Of a stretch of DNA of 64,000 bases, positions 47,441 to 64,000 are shown piece by piece. The DNA comes from Halocaridina rubra (lineage: Eukaryota > Arthropoda > Malacostraca > Decapoda > Atyidae). The stretch lies in assembly GCA_037179515.1 (NCBI GenBank), contig JAXCGZ010022678.1, forward strand, positions 110,001 through 174,000. The letters run 5' to 3'. Position 1 is the stretch's first letter, and each line of letters begins with the position of its first letter. Below the pieces are notes generated by a model. It searched no databases and was not told the DNA's origin. It worked only from the letters and a program-made list of their open reading frames with translations. A program made the position numbers and the translations under genes.

Positions 47441-49535
47441 GTAATTACCTAATTGTGTTTACGGGAAAGAGCCCAAAGCTCGTATCTTCCCGTCTCCTCA
47501 TCGGTTCCATTATGTACTTAGCGATACTTATCGTACCTGTCCTTAAAACTATGGATTGAGATAACATTAACTACCTCCTCGCTTAGCGAATTTCAATTAT
47601 CAACTACTCTTACACTGAAAAAGTATTTCCTTACATCCTGCAAAGAAGTTTTCTTACGAAGTTTCAACTATGACATCTAGTTCTAGAGCCAGCCATATCA
47701 AAATATCGATCCCTATCCACTCTATCATAACCATGAAGGAATTTAAAGACTGTCACCATATCCCCCCTCAATCTTGTAGCTTCGAGTGATGGTAAGTCTA
47801 ATTCCCTCAGCCTCTCATCATAACTGAGATTGCGTATTTCTGGCACCAGTTTCGTGGCAAGTCTTTGAACTTTTTCAAGCTTAGCTATGTGCTTTTTCAA
47901 GTGCGGATTCCAAAAGGGGGCTGCATATTCGAGTTTTGGCCTCACATAGGTTACATAAATATTTCTGAACATTTCCTTGTCCATGTGCCTGAAGGCTACC
48001 CTTACATTTGATAAGAATGCATATGCTGCCCTTACTATGCCATTTATATGTATTTCTGGAGACAAATCTGCCAGTATGTTTACTTCTAGATCTCTCTTAT
48101 TTTCTGTCTCTTGAAGTTGTACTCCAGCCACCGAGTAGTCAAGCTTGGGCCTTCTTGCACTTGTACCCATTCTCATTACCTTACATTTTGAAGTATTGAA
48201 TTTCATTAGCCACTTTTCTGACCACTCATGCAGACTATTTAGATCTTCCTGAAGTTCTCTACCATTGTTCTCGTTTCCTACTTTCTTCACAATCTTTGCA
48301 TCATCTGCAAACATATTCATGAATGAATTTACAGACTCTGGTAGGTCATTTACATATACAAGGAACAAAAGTGGCCCTAAAACTGAATCCTGTGGAACTC
48401 CACTACTAACTCTTCTCCATTCAGACACTGTCTTACTCTAACCCTCTGTTCCCTTCCTTCTAAGTAAGTTTTTATCCATTCCAAGACATTTCCACCTATT
48501 CTAGCCATTGCTTGCAGCTTCCTAATAAGTCTCCCATGTGCATGTGGAACAGTGTCAAACGCTTTCTGGAAGTCTAGGAATATGCAATCTGCCCAGTCCT
48601 CTCTTTCCTGTAAGATTTGGCTTACCTCATCATAAAATTCTAATAAGTTTGTTACTGTTGATTTACCTTCTCTGAAGCCATGTTGCTTCACTGACAAAAA
48701 GTTGAAGGATTCCAAGTGAAGAGAGATATGTTTCCTTAGTAGTTTCTCCATAACTTTGCAAACTATGCTGGTCAAGGAAACTGGTCTATATTTCAGAGCC
48801 GTATCCCTCCTTCCCTTTTTGAAGATAGGTATCACATTTGCTTGTTTCCAGCATCATGGAATCTCCCCTGACTCAGGTGACTTTTTAAATACGATATCCA
48901 GTGCCACTGATATTGAGTTTGCGCATTTTTTAAGTACATGAGGGGATATGTCATCAGGACCTGTAGCTTTATGAACATCTAAATCCATCAGCGCTTTGCA
49001 TACCTCTGTGGCTGTAAGGTTGATGTTCTCTAATACCGGCCCTTGAGCTTCTATCTGTGCAATCTGAGGGGGTGGGGTATTTTCTACTGTAAATACTGAC
49101 TGAAACTCCTTGTTCAAGTCTTTGCAGATCTCTTCATCCGTCTCAGTGATGCTTTCATCCTCTCTCTTTAGTCTTAAAACCTGTTCTTTTACCTTCAGTT
49201 TTCCTCTGATAAAGCTGTGGTAAAGCTTGGGATTTTCTTTAGCCTTCTTGGAGACGTCCTCTCATAGTTTCTCTCTGCCTCTCTTGTTTTACATAGGCAG
49301 TCATTTCTTGCTCTTTTGTAGGTTTGCCAGGCATTTATGTTTTTTCTCCTCCTGTACCTTTTCCAGCATTTGTCTCTCCACTCCTTAGCTCTTTTGCACT
49401 CATTATCGAACCATTTCTCTCTGGCATGAATTACACCTACTTTGGTGACAGGTATGCAGCAATCTACTATCTTCCCATATTTCTCACAAAAGATGTCATA
49501 CATTTCTTATACAGATTTGTTGTAATATAAGGTTC
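47441..49535 (-). mobile_element. CR1/L2-like LINE copy 5, longest copy
   Basis: The 3' end (aattacctaattgtg) directly abuts Tigger B. The copy extends right through the RT and into the endonuclease-RT linker, about 2.1 kb. It is 5'-truncated before the endonuclease. Confidence 0.85.
47664..49503 (-). pseudogene. CR1/L2-like reverse transcriptase, frameshifted
   Basis: Minus-strand frames 49503-49195 (linker, basic: KRAKEWRDKCWKRYRRRKN), 49117-48854 (SVFTVENTPPP ... DVHKATGPDDISPHVLKKC), 48835-48377 (IPIFKKGRRDTAL through FLDFQKAFDTVPH) and 48428-47664 (SSGVPQDSVLGPLLFLVYVND, FADDAKI) are successive parts of one RT. A 6-base duplication adds AH after VPH, and motif B has Asp in place of Gly (PQDS). 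Stops and frameshifts lie near 48850, 48400 and 49190. It is inactive but less decayed than the copy at 59.7 kb. Confidence 0.82.
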
Positions 49536-49626
49536 TCCAGTAAATAACTGCAAAAAGCTCATGCATTTTGATGTAATCTCCTTTCATGTCCTCAGTGCCT
49601 CTGTGTGTGTGTATATATATATACAC

Positions 49627-53939
<4,313 letters not shown>

Positions 53940-53942
53940 CTG

Positions 53943-54068
53943 TTATTCGTTGCCAGAAGACTCATCTCTGCCACTATCATTACTTGAGTTTGAAGTCAAT
54001 GTGACTGCCAATATAATAGTCAATATTAACACGCAGCATACGCCAATGAACAAGATTAGTAACTTCTT
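53943..54068 (-). CDS. Syntaxin-1-like alternative last exon 1 (membrane anchor with long acidic tail)
   Basis: Reading right to left, a strong pyrimidine tract ending in ttttccag is followed directly by a phase-0 exon of 41 codons and a TAA stop. It opens with [12 protein letters not shown], continues as a hydrophobic anchor (about residues 3-24), and ends in a hydrophilic tail [17 protein letters not shown]. The Lys-Lys start, phase and acceptor position match the two other anchor exons at 41.1 and 6.8 kb. In syntaxin-1 proteins the C-terminal anchor follows the SNARE helix and fixes the protein in the presynaptic plasma membrane, with the C-terminus outside the cytoplasm. The tail here is longer and more acidic than in canonical syntaxin-1 and has two N-X-S sequons (NSS, NDS). 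The adjacent Cys pair in the anchor resembles palmitoylated cysteines of this family. The stop is 8 bases from a (TA)n tract. A minus-strand AATAAA lies at 53720-53725. Upstream SNARE exons are not in the window, so assignment rests on parallelism with the other two exons. Confidence 0.72.
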   Translation of the reverse strand, partial: KKLLILFIGVCCVLILTIILAVTLTSNSSNDSGRDESSGNE

Positions 54069-54323
54069 CTGGAAAAGGGAAAGGAAAGGAACAGAACAAA
54101 AACAATGTAGTAAACAATTAAAAACGTCTTAATAAAAATACAAAAACAGGATTGGTGGTCAGACGCAGAGAATTTTCTAGGATTAATTAAAGCAAAATAA
54201 AATATAATTAAATGTTTACATAAATTATCTTATGCATTTCTGCCAGACTTTAAACAGCTTTATCATTATACATGCTCTATGTATATACATGCATATATAA
54301 AATCATAAAGTAAAGCACTGCAA

Positions 54324-55573
<1,250 letters not shown>

Positions 55574-55925
55574 ATTTTTTGAGTGACACCGGGACAGCCA
55601 AGAAAATTGCCCTCATCAGGTCCGGGCACAAAGAAAACATTAAGGCAAAGGAAAAGTAGAAGGTTAAAGACAAGGCAGAAATAAGGGAATGATACACAAT
55701 AGGAGGAGGACAGGCTAAAAGAATAGTCGAAGTACTGAAAACCTAGAGATATGGCATGATTAGGCCCTAAGATAAAGATAGATCTGCTTTTTTAATCAGG
55801 AAAGACAGAAGGAGGAAGAGAGTTCCAGAGTCTAAAGGTGGAAGGGAAGAAGCAGTTGCCACACCAACCAATTCGCAAACTACAATCTCCACACAGTACT
55901 TGTGAGACAAGGTCGCTATATGATT
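55574..55925 (-). mobile_element. Poly-A LINE (Jockey/I-like) 3' fragment
   Basis: The T-run and gagtgacaccgggacagcc at the left, followed by gccctcatcaggtccgggcac and agttccagagtctaaaggtgg, match the reverse of the family 3' end at 17.5, 29.1, 50.8 and 62 kb. It is more diverged than those, truncated at ~350 bases. Confidence 0.8.
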
Positions 55926-56275
55926 TTGTTTCCCGAAAAGCACGTGAATATTGTAAATATGGATAGTTATTGCTACGTAAGGAAATTAAAAGAAATTTTG
56001 AGATCCCTAGTACTTTCTAGTATATGTAACTACTACTCATCTTCAGATGTAATTAATTTACAGAAATAAAAGAAGCAACATATATACATACTGAGACAAG
56101 AGAAACAAGAGAAAAAGAAATACAGGGTGTATTAGCATCTCAACAAAGGAAATTTATCAATGGCAACAGTTTAAATTCTAGGTGGAATGTTATATATTTC
56201 CTGCCATGGGCATGATAATGGAAGGGTCAATGCTGAGATTAACTAGAGTTTGTGGTAAATTAAGTGTGGTCTTTT
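55926..56275. other. Unannotated stretch
   Basis: No feature recognised. Confidence 0.3.
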
Positions 56276-56543
56276 GTGGAAGGAAAGGAAAATAATAAAA
56301 ATGTTAATAAAATAAACAACAATACTGAAATAATAATAATAAAAAAAAATAATAATCATAATAAAAATAATATTAACAATAAACAAGAAAACAATAATAG
56401 TAATAATGATTATATTAAGTATACTATTACTACTGCTACTACATAAACAATAATAACATAATAATAATAATAATAATAAGAATGTAATGATATTAACAAT
56501 GGTACAGTAACAGTATTGAGAATCACTAAAAAATATTCATAAC

Positions 56544-56574
<31 letters not shown>

Positions 56575-56640
56575 TTAATAACAGTAAAATAATAATAATA
56601 GTAGTATACAATAATAGCAAATATAGTAATAATGCAAAAT
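56276..56640. repeat. Compound (AAT)n low-complexity tract
   Basis: Imperfect aat/taa trinucleotide repeats with interruptions; the Asn-rich frame across it is not a gene. Confidence 0.9.
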
Positions 56641-57493
<853 letters not shown>

Positions 57494-57638
57494 TGTATAT
57501 ATATTTGTGTGTGTGTGAAGATGATGGTGGTGTTGCTGAAATACAGGATAGAGTATTAAACAATCTGCTATTAACTAGAAGACACTAATTCTGTAACAAC
57601 TCCTTACAATTCATGGCATTCTTCTAACAAATACTATA

Positions 57639-57959
57639 CAGAAACTCCCCTACCTATGAACAACGGAGTTACGAACATTCACATATACGAAAAAACCTAC
57701 CAATTATCTACCCATGTATAAATGTATGTATAACTGTATGGTACTGTATTATTAAATTATTAGTACTGTATTAAAATCCATTAATACTGTATACTTTATG
57801 TTTTACGTTGTAGTTAAGTATCTTTTGCCTATGTACTGTACATTACTGCATATGTTTGTACTGCACAGTACTATTGTTTACATAAGCACACCTTACGAAC
57901 AATTCTACTTATGAACGGCGTTCTGGAACCTAACTCGTGTGAAAATTGGGGAGTATCTG
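57639..57959. mobile_element. MITE family E, complete copy
   Basis: A 321-base element with ends cagaaactcccctac and, reversed, cagatactccccaattt, flanked by TA on both sides (ta-cag...ctg-ta). The interior has inverted halves (tatgaacaacggagttacgaac near the left, gttcataagtagaattgttcg reversed near the right). No coding capacity. The TA target points to the Tc1/mariner/pogo group. Confidence 0.7.
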
Positions 57960-57964
57960 TACAT

Positions 57965-58458
57965 CTTTTTCAACCAAGATACCTTCAGTTAAATAAAAAT
58001 TTCTCATTTTGTTCAATTTGGTGCATTACACAAGGATAAGAGTTTGTTATCTCCCTCCGTCTACTTTACAACAAAGTTCTATTGGTTTCTACCAGTATTA
58101 TATAGGAGTTTCATCCTAAATATTAGTTATACATTATTTCCAGGCATTCTTAAATTAGTATTAATATTTTGAATATTGCTTCTAAAGCACAACACTGAAT
58201 ACAGGTTTACAGTACCTACACACGTCATTCTAAAGCTCACGTTTTTCAATGTTACCAGTGATAAACAAAGTTGGCAGTGGTACACTCATGGTACCCATAA
58301 TTATATATGTAAAAATACTTTGTTTTCTGGCAAAGTAAAAAGCTATCTAAGATGAGAGGGGAAAAATGTTCACTCTTTAAAGAGTTTGTTGTGCATATCA
58401 TAAAAGCCAACTAAAAGGATAGGGGACTGTGGGGGCAGGTAATTCCTAAAGCCTGATA
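57965..58458. other. Unannotated stretch with a possible RTE 5'UTR trace
   Basis: Mostly featureless. At 58395-58440, catatcataaaagccaactaaaagg resembles the cgtgtcgtaaaaggcgactaaaag motif near the start of the RTE-like element at 12.65 kb. Confidence 0.3.
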
Positions 58459-59482
58459 TAGAAACTCCCCTACTTATGGACGAGTTAGGTTCCGGAAGTC
58501 CATTCATTAGTAGAATTGTTCATATTTGTGTTTAGATAAAAAAGTATACTGCACAGTACATACATATGAACTACTGTACAGTACTTAAGCTAGAGACACT
58601 TAACTACTACATAAAATATGGGCATACAGTATTAATGAAAATTAATGTGTTCATTAGTTAATATTTTGTAGGTACCGTACTGTATATATATTGGTGAAGC
58701 ACTAGACAGGACTTCAGTTATTACATTAGGTTCCAAGACTCTTTGTTTCATATATTCCTGGTGAAGAGTGATGAGATTCTTCTCCCAAAGGGTTAATAGC
58801 TCTCTTCCCCAGAAATGTCTTATACAAGGAAATATCTTTAGTATAGGTTAGATTGAAATATGAACTGAAAACACTTTTCCAGTAAAGTGTCTTCAGCAAA
58901 GATTATTTTGAACTTTGTGTGCAACACTGATGCTTCACCAACATATGAAATATCCTGAGATTTTTTCACTATCATTTAATTTTTATCAAACCTTGGAAAA
59001 GCACCAAGGCATAGCAAGTACTGAACAATCTTTGCTGAAGACACTTTTCTGGAAAAAGATATATGGGTATCTTTGGAAGAGGAACGTCCTGGTTTTCGTC
59101 TTTTTTCATGAGATTTGTTTTCATCAAGGAATATTTCATAACGTGGTAATGAAAGTTGACATTTCAAAGCAAAAAATACTTCAATGTTGAAGACATTTCT
59201 AGAGAAGAGAACTAATAACTCTGGGAGAAGAATCTATCACTATTTGCAACTGGGATATCTGGAACAATGGGTTCTGGAACCTTGTTTACAGTCCTTTCTG
59301 ATGATTCTAAACTACTATATAAAACATAAAGTATACAGTCTTAATAAATTTTAATACAGTAATAATAATATATTAATTCAGTATAGTAATACATACATTA
59401 ATACATGGGTAGGTAATGGGTAAATATTGTTCGTATCTGAGAATGTTTGTAACTAGGTTGTTTGTAAGTAATGAAGTGTCTG
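58459..59482. mobile_element. MITE family E, second copy, split by a foldback element
   Basis: The left part (gaaactcccctacttatgg at 58461 to about 58690) and right part (aactactatataaaacataaag at about 59310 to gaagtgtctg at 59482) match the family E copy at 57.6 kb in reverse order. The middle 58700-59310 is unrelated. About 70 bases of family E sequence appear on both sides, suggesting duplication or two overlapping copies. Confidence 0.55.
58700..59310. repeat. Foldback (palindromic) element inside MITE E
   Basis: The segment gagattcttctccca...ctctcttccccagaaatgtctt at about 58770-58818 recurs reversed at 59190-59242, and aaagtgtcttcagcaaagatt at about 58873-58897 recurs reversed at 59026-59052. 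Nested matching arms give a stem-loop some 470 bases across. The 91-codon frame inside shows no recognisable domain. Confidence 0.6.
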
Positions 59483-59664
59483 TATTCTATTGTTCTTTCA
59501 CATAAGGAACTGATAAGAGTATGAATGGATAAAGCACGATGAAGCTTTGCCTCTCAATTATTGATACAGTAGAGGTCACCTTGCTGACCAGCACACCATG
59601 GCATCTTGTATTAAATTGTGTATGCACCAAATGGTATTACTCTAATTTTGCTCACAAGAATAAT

Positions 59665-60480
59665 GCCCTATGTTCATAACTCCCCGTCTCCTAGTCGAGT
59701 TCATTTTTGCTCAGTAACACTTATATTTATCCCTTGAAACATGAGTGTATTTGGCATTTACTGAATCCTTACTTAGTTAATTTCAAGTATCAAGTATTCT
59801 CACACTAAAAAAATACCTCCTCACATACTGCAAAGAAGTTTTCTAGCTATCTTTCAAAGTATGACCTCTTAAATCCACAGCCACCCATATAAAAACCTCG
59901 TTCCCTATCCACTCTGTCAAAATCATGAGGGAATTTAAAAATAACTACCATAGACCCCTTCCATCTTCTAGCCTCATAGCATATCATTGAACTTTCATCA
60001 ATTTATTATTACGCTTTTTTAGCGTGGATTCCAGAAGGTTGCTAGATATTCAAGATTAAACCTCAAATACGTCACTTACATATTTCTGAGCATTTCCTAG
60101 CACATATGCCTGTAAAATCACCCTTGTGTTTGGTGAGAAAGCATATGCTGCCTTCACTTTACCATTTATATGCATTTCTAAAGACTAATCTACCAAAACT
60201 TTTACCCGTAGATTTCTTCTGCTATTAAATACCCAAACAAGGGCCTTCTTATATCCTATATCTTATTTCCTATGTGGAACAGTACAAAAGGTCTTCTGAA
60301 AGTCTAAGAATGCATAATCTGCCCCAGCTTCTCTTTCTTGTAAGATTAGGCTTACATCATAAATTTGTGCTAGGTGTGTTAGTAAAGACTTGCCTTCTTT
60401 GAAGCCATGACATCTCACTGAGAAAAAATTAAAGCACTCAAAGTGATGACAAATATGTATGTCCATGCATGCACATACAA
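59665..60480 (-). mobile_element. Ancient CR1/L2-like LINE copy 6 with internal deletion
   Basis: Minus-strand homology to other copies runs from the 3' region (ctccccgtctcctagtcgag) through aaaatacctcctcacatactgc to acaaatatttctgagcatttcc. It then jumps at about 60260 to the motif A part (YAFLDFQKTFCTVPH, minus strand 60511-60263), so roughly 450 bases are deleted. It is the most decayed copy in the window. Confidence 0.75.
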
Positions 60481-61495
60481 ACTTCTCAAATTTGTATGTG
60501 TATGCATGCAAAGTTATCTATATATACAAATAACAGCAACGAATTGCTCTCGGTTTATGCTAAAATGGAATCAGATGATCCTGACCAAGAGTACCTAAAA
60601 TTGCCCATAGAACAATAGGTGCTTGACAATCTTGTACAGGACTTTCTTTAGAAAGTAAGGGGATCACATACTGTACTGGAAAAAAAGTTTTCCATCAGAG
60701 CAACTGAAACATCCGAATAGTTTTTAAAATTTGTCCAGAGGACTATTTACACCACTTGCAATGACATCTTTTTTAAATTATGGTAACCAAGATTAGATAC
60801 CTCTACCAAATGAAAAAGGGGGCTCTTCACCTTTTATTCGGAAATAATGACACACCCCAAAAGACTAGACTAAGGAAAGTACAACATAGGCCAAAAAAAT
60901 AAAAAAAATAAATTAAAAAAAACAAACAAACAAAAACACCGGAGTAAATACACCAATTGAAAATAAGGTAAGACATGGCACACCTCTCTTTAAAATACAG
61001 TACTCTCATAAATATGCTCTACTGCTTATTCTTAGAACAAGGGATATACATTATCCAAAAATATTGAGGATAAAAAGCACAGTTGAACTGCTAAGGCTAG
61101 TCATCTTAAACACAAAAGAGTTTGCTCCCAAAACATTTTTCTTAAATATAGTCAAAGAGCAGAACACACCATACAGATGGTAACTCGGTACATAAATTCT
61201 CATTTTTTTTAATTACAGATATTCCATTTAGTAACTAAAGTAAAACAATAGTCAAGAAATTCCCAATGTCTTGCGACACATCACTATAAACAAAATCCTG
61301 TGGTGAAAACTACACAAAAATAAAAAACAGGGTGACGTCAAACCTTGTTTACAGCAACTAAGCAAGAGAGAATACTGTCAACACACTACACCATACATAA
61401 TTACAAAGAAGCATTTTACAAGATATAACACTTACTGTACAAAATCCAACCAAAAATCCATCCATCCATATACCAAAACCACATTTCCCCTTATA
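60481..61495. other. Unannotated stretch
   Basis: AT-rich with A-runs at 60885-60935; no feature recognised. Confidence 0.3.
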
Positions 61496-61660
61496 AGGGG
61501 GGTGGCTGAGTCAAACTTTGACTCTTTGTGGGAAGTAAATACAGAGGAGGGAATTCCCAATCCCCTTGCTCTGCCCCATTTAGTCGACTTTTACGACACG
61601 CAGGGGAAAACGGAGGAAGTATTCTTTTCTCCCTCCTTCTGGGAGCGGGGCAACATTAAA
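61496..61660 (-). mobile_element. RTE-like LINE 5' fragment
   Basis: Reversed, it reads cctgcgtgtcgtaaaagtcg then actaaatggggcagagcaag, matching the conserved start of the RTE-like element at about 12650. Only the 5' end is present, which is unusual for a LINE and may mean a derived SINE. Confidence 0.5.
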
Positions 61661-61849
61661 AAGTCTCTTTTCACAAATCCTAATGTGTAAAGAATATATG
61701 AGAGAGGTCTTACTCAAGTGTTGATAGAAAAGAAAGTATTTGCAATCTATTTATATAAAAACATTGTCTAATCCTCTCAACATACAGCTGAAGGTGTTTT
61801 AAGCTTAAATAGGTCTGCCCAGGACAGTTCGATGTTAAGTCTTCCTTCA

Positions 61850-62691
61850 GTTACGGTTCTTTTTCTATGCCTACAGCTACACTGAATATTCTTGGATATT
61901 CATCACACATCTTTTATTCCTTCACATCTGACAACTCATTTTATTTATTTTTTTTTAAGAGTGTGACACCGGGATAGGCAGAAACTGCCCTCATCAACAA
62001 AGGCCCGGGCACGAGAAAATACCAAGACGAAGGAAAAGAAAAAGTTAAGGGCAAGGCAGAGATGAGGTAATGTCACACAAAGGAAAACGACAGACAGAAA
62101 AAACAGTCAAAGTAAAGAGGACCCAGAGATATGGAGGACTAGGCTCTGAGATGACGATAGATCTGCTTTTTGAAGGATGAAAGGTCATAAGAATTAGGAA
62201 AGACAGAAGGAGGAAGAGAGTTCCAGAGTCTGGAGGTAGATGGGAAGAAGCAGTCGCTGCACCGACCAATCCGCGAGCTACAAATCTCCACACAGTACCT
62301 GTGAGATGAGGCCGCTTGGCGAGTGTTACGCGGCCTCGGCAGTGGAGGAGGGATGCAACTCGCCAACTCATCAGAGCAGCGATGGAAGTAGTAGCGATAG
62401 AAAAGTGAAAGGGAAGATACCTTACGGCGAAGAGAGAGAGAATCCAGGTTAGAAGTAAGAGAAGGATCATTAATGAGTATGACTGCTTTAGATTGAACCC
62501 TATCAAGAAGATAAGGAAAGGAAGAAGCACCCCAGATGTGTGAGCAGTATTCTAAGCAGGGGCGGATAAGACCTTTGTAAATTTTAAATTCTTCGTGCCC
62601 AGGCCTGATGAGGGCTGTTTTATTTTAACATTTTTTTTTGGCTCGTCCTGGTGTCACAATCATAATAAAAAAAAAAAAAAAAAAAAAAAAC
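61850..62691 (+). mobile_element. Poly-A retroposon (family G) split by a LINE fragment
   Basis: The body (ggttctttttctatgcctac to cttcacatctgacaactcatt at about 61936) resumes at about 62590 (ttcttcgtgcccaggcctgatgagggc) and ends in cctggtgtcacaatcataat and A24 at 62667-62691. The copy at 46977-47190 shows the unsplit order, with about 35 bases lost at this insertion point. Confidence 0.65.
61937..62589 (-). mobile_element. Poly-A LINE (Jockey/I-like) 3' fragment nested in family G
   Basis: On the minus strand the C-terminal piece ends FKKQIYRHLRA at 62139 and is followed by the 3'UTR and poly-A (T-run near 61945-61960). It is nearly identical to the copy at 50.3-50.85 kb, so both are recent. 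It begins at tttaaaatttacaaagg, a strong 5' truncation. Confidence 0.85.
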
Positions 62692-64000
62692 AGCATATAA
62701 GCAGACAAAAAAATAATTTGAGTCCAGAGGGCCAAAGATTGTTTTTATGATCCAGGCAACATAGAGGGTTTTCTAATGAGCCATAAAGTTCGCATGTAAA
62801 TGGTCACAAGTATCATGCACACAGTTCCCCATGTCTATTGGCTGAAATTGCATGGGAAAATTGGCAAATACTGAAATACGTGTATGCAAAGTGTAAGGCA
62901 TATAGGAAGAAATAAATAAATATGAAAAAAAGTAGAGAAATGTAAATGCTAGAAGTCAGCTTTCATCATACGAATACCAACCAAAATAGTAAGACTGCCA
63001 GAGCAATATTGGTATCATTCCTAAATTAACGAAACTAAGAAACCATCATTTCCTATTCCACTAGAAAACACATCGAGGATGCTATAATATAAATTACACC
63101 AGCACATACTGTGCGCATGACATTTGGAAAATTATAAGCACATATGTCAAAAATGAATCTCTGAGGTATATGCAGTATGCTAAAAGCAATGTAAACCAGC
63201 AAAATACCAATTCAGCACCAATGTTCCTAGCCTTTAATAAGCAGTTAGAGTACCTGAGTGAGGGTAAATGGGACAAGGAGGTAACTCATGTAAAATTTTT
63301 TACAATTCTGAGTCACTCAGCTAGAGCAAATATTTGTAGGAAATGGTACATACATTGCAGCCAACCATATTTATCATTTCAAAATTTTTGTTTTCAGAAA
63401 GACAGTTTCCACATAGGGAAACTATACGGCTTTCTGCCACATGGCTGATATTATTGCTAGCTGGATGAAGAGGCACTTTGCGGGTGATGTAATTTATAAA
63501 ACACATTTTATAAAAGCACTGTTACACATTCCCCATACTCCACATTTATCTATAGAAGGAATACTGATAGTAATATGGTAGCTATTACTGTTACCATACC
63601 CAAATGATACACACGATGGTAATTTTTTAAGATTATACAGATAATGCTTTTACACAAATTCAGGTAATATATAATGTTTTCTCTAAAAAAAACTATTTTA
63701 TATCTTCTACTGATTTTCTAAAAAATAAAATATATAAATAAATAAATAACATTATTATTACATAATAAATCTGATATGTATAGATATTCAACACTTCAGT
63801 TATATAACAATGATTCCCTTTTAGCAATATGAGAATACAGCTAAGTTGAAAGGGTATAAAGATATACAAAAAAAAGCCATGACTGATATATTATTTGGCA
63901 TTGTCTTTTTCGAACAATAAACCTGAAAGGTATTTAATTAAAAGAAACCTTAATAAAATATATATCTTGATGAGTCTAACAAAATAATTATAAGAAATCA
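62692..64000. other. Unannotated stretch to the window end
   Basis: AT-rich, intron-like. I looked on the minus strand for an upstream syntaxin SNARE-helix exon and did not find one. Small aaat/ata-rich patches lie at 63715-63765. Confidence 0.35.

Noticed and set aside
53943..54068. That this exon is a chance hydrophobic frame
   Set aside because: A long pyrimidine tract, AG acceptor, phase-0 Lys-Lys start, single anchor and stop repeat the exact layout of two clear syntaxin tail exons, so I kept it, at lower confidence.
58915..59190. 91-codon frame as a host exon
   Set aside because: It falls inside the foldback element and crosses its inverted segments; no recognisable domain or splice signals.

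Overview
This is eukaryotic, intron-scale DNA, most likely from an arthropod and probably a decapod crustacean (an inference from the transposon families and the very long (TA)n tracts). There are no prokaryotic genes, operons, rRNA genes or CRISPR arrays. Almost all long open frames are transposon proteins or translated (TA)n repeats.

The host content I can support is three short exons on the minus strand, at 54068-53943, 41184-41101 and 6844-6764. Each starts directly after a splice-acceptor AG, opens in phase 0 with Lys-Lys, encodes one hydrophobic membrane anchor and ends in a stop codon. The two lower-coordinate exons read KKIMIMVCV..., the juxtamembrane and anchor signature of syntaxin-1. 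I read the three as alternative last exons of one syntaxin-1-like gene transcribed right to left. Its N-terminal, Habc and SNARE exons would lie beyond position 64000, so the window would be the gene's 3' part. The first exon reached by transcription (53943-54068) carries an unusual acidic Ser/Asn-rich tail after the anchor.

Layout: 0-2.6 kb holds an inverted repeat, a palindrome of tRNA-derived SINEs and (TA)n tracts. 2.6-8 kb is intron or 3'UTR-like sequence with the distal syntaxin exon. 8-19 kb is a nest of LINEs (CR1/L2-like copies, an RTE-like element inserted in one of them, a poly-A LINE tail inserted in another) plus hAT-like and FLYWCH/MULE-like remnants. 19-21 kb is featureless. 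21.1-37.7 kb is a chain of TA-targeting Tigger/pogo-type elements separated by (TA)n tracts, containing a near-complete transposase, a nested LINE and a 1.9-kb solo-LTR-like insertion. 38-39.5 kb is a decayed I-type LINE with an RNase H remnant. 39.5-44.7 kb is quiet and holds the middle syntaxin exon. 44.7-46.15 kb is a compound (TA)n array with a recurring spacer. 46.15-52 kb holds a second Tigger family, a long CR1/L2 copy and further LINEs. 52-64 kb is mostly quiet and holds the proximal syntaxin exon, MITE-like elements and LINE tails.

The transposons do not form a functional system with the host exons; they fill the introns. All family names come from motifs read by eye, with no database search.
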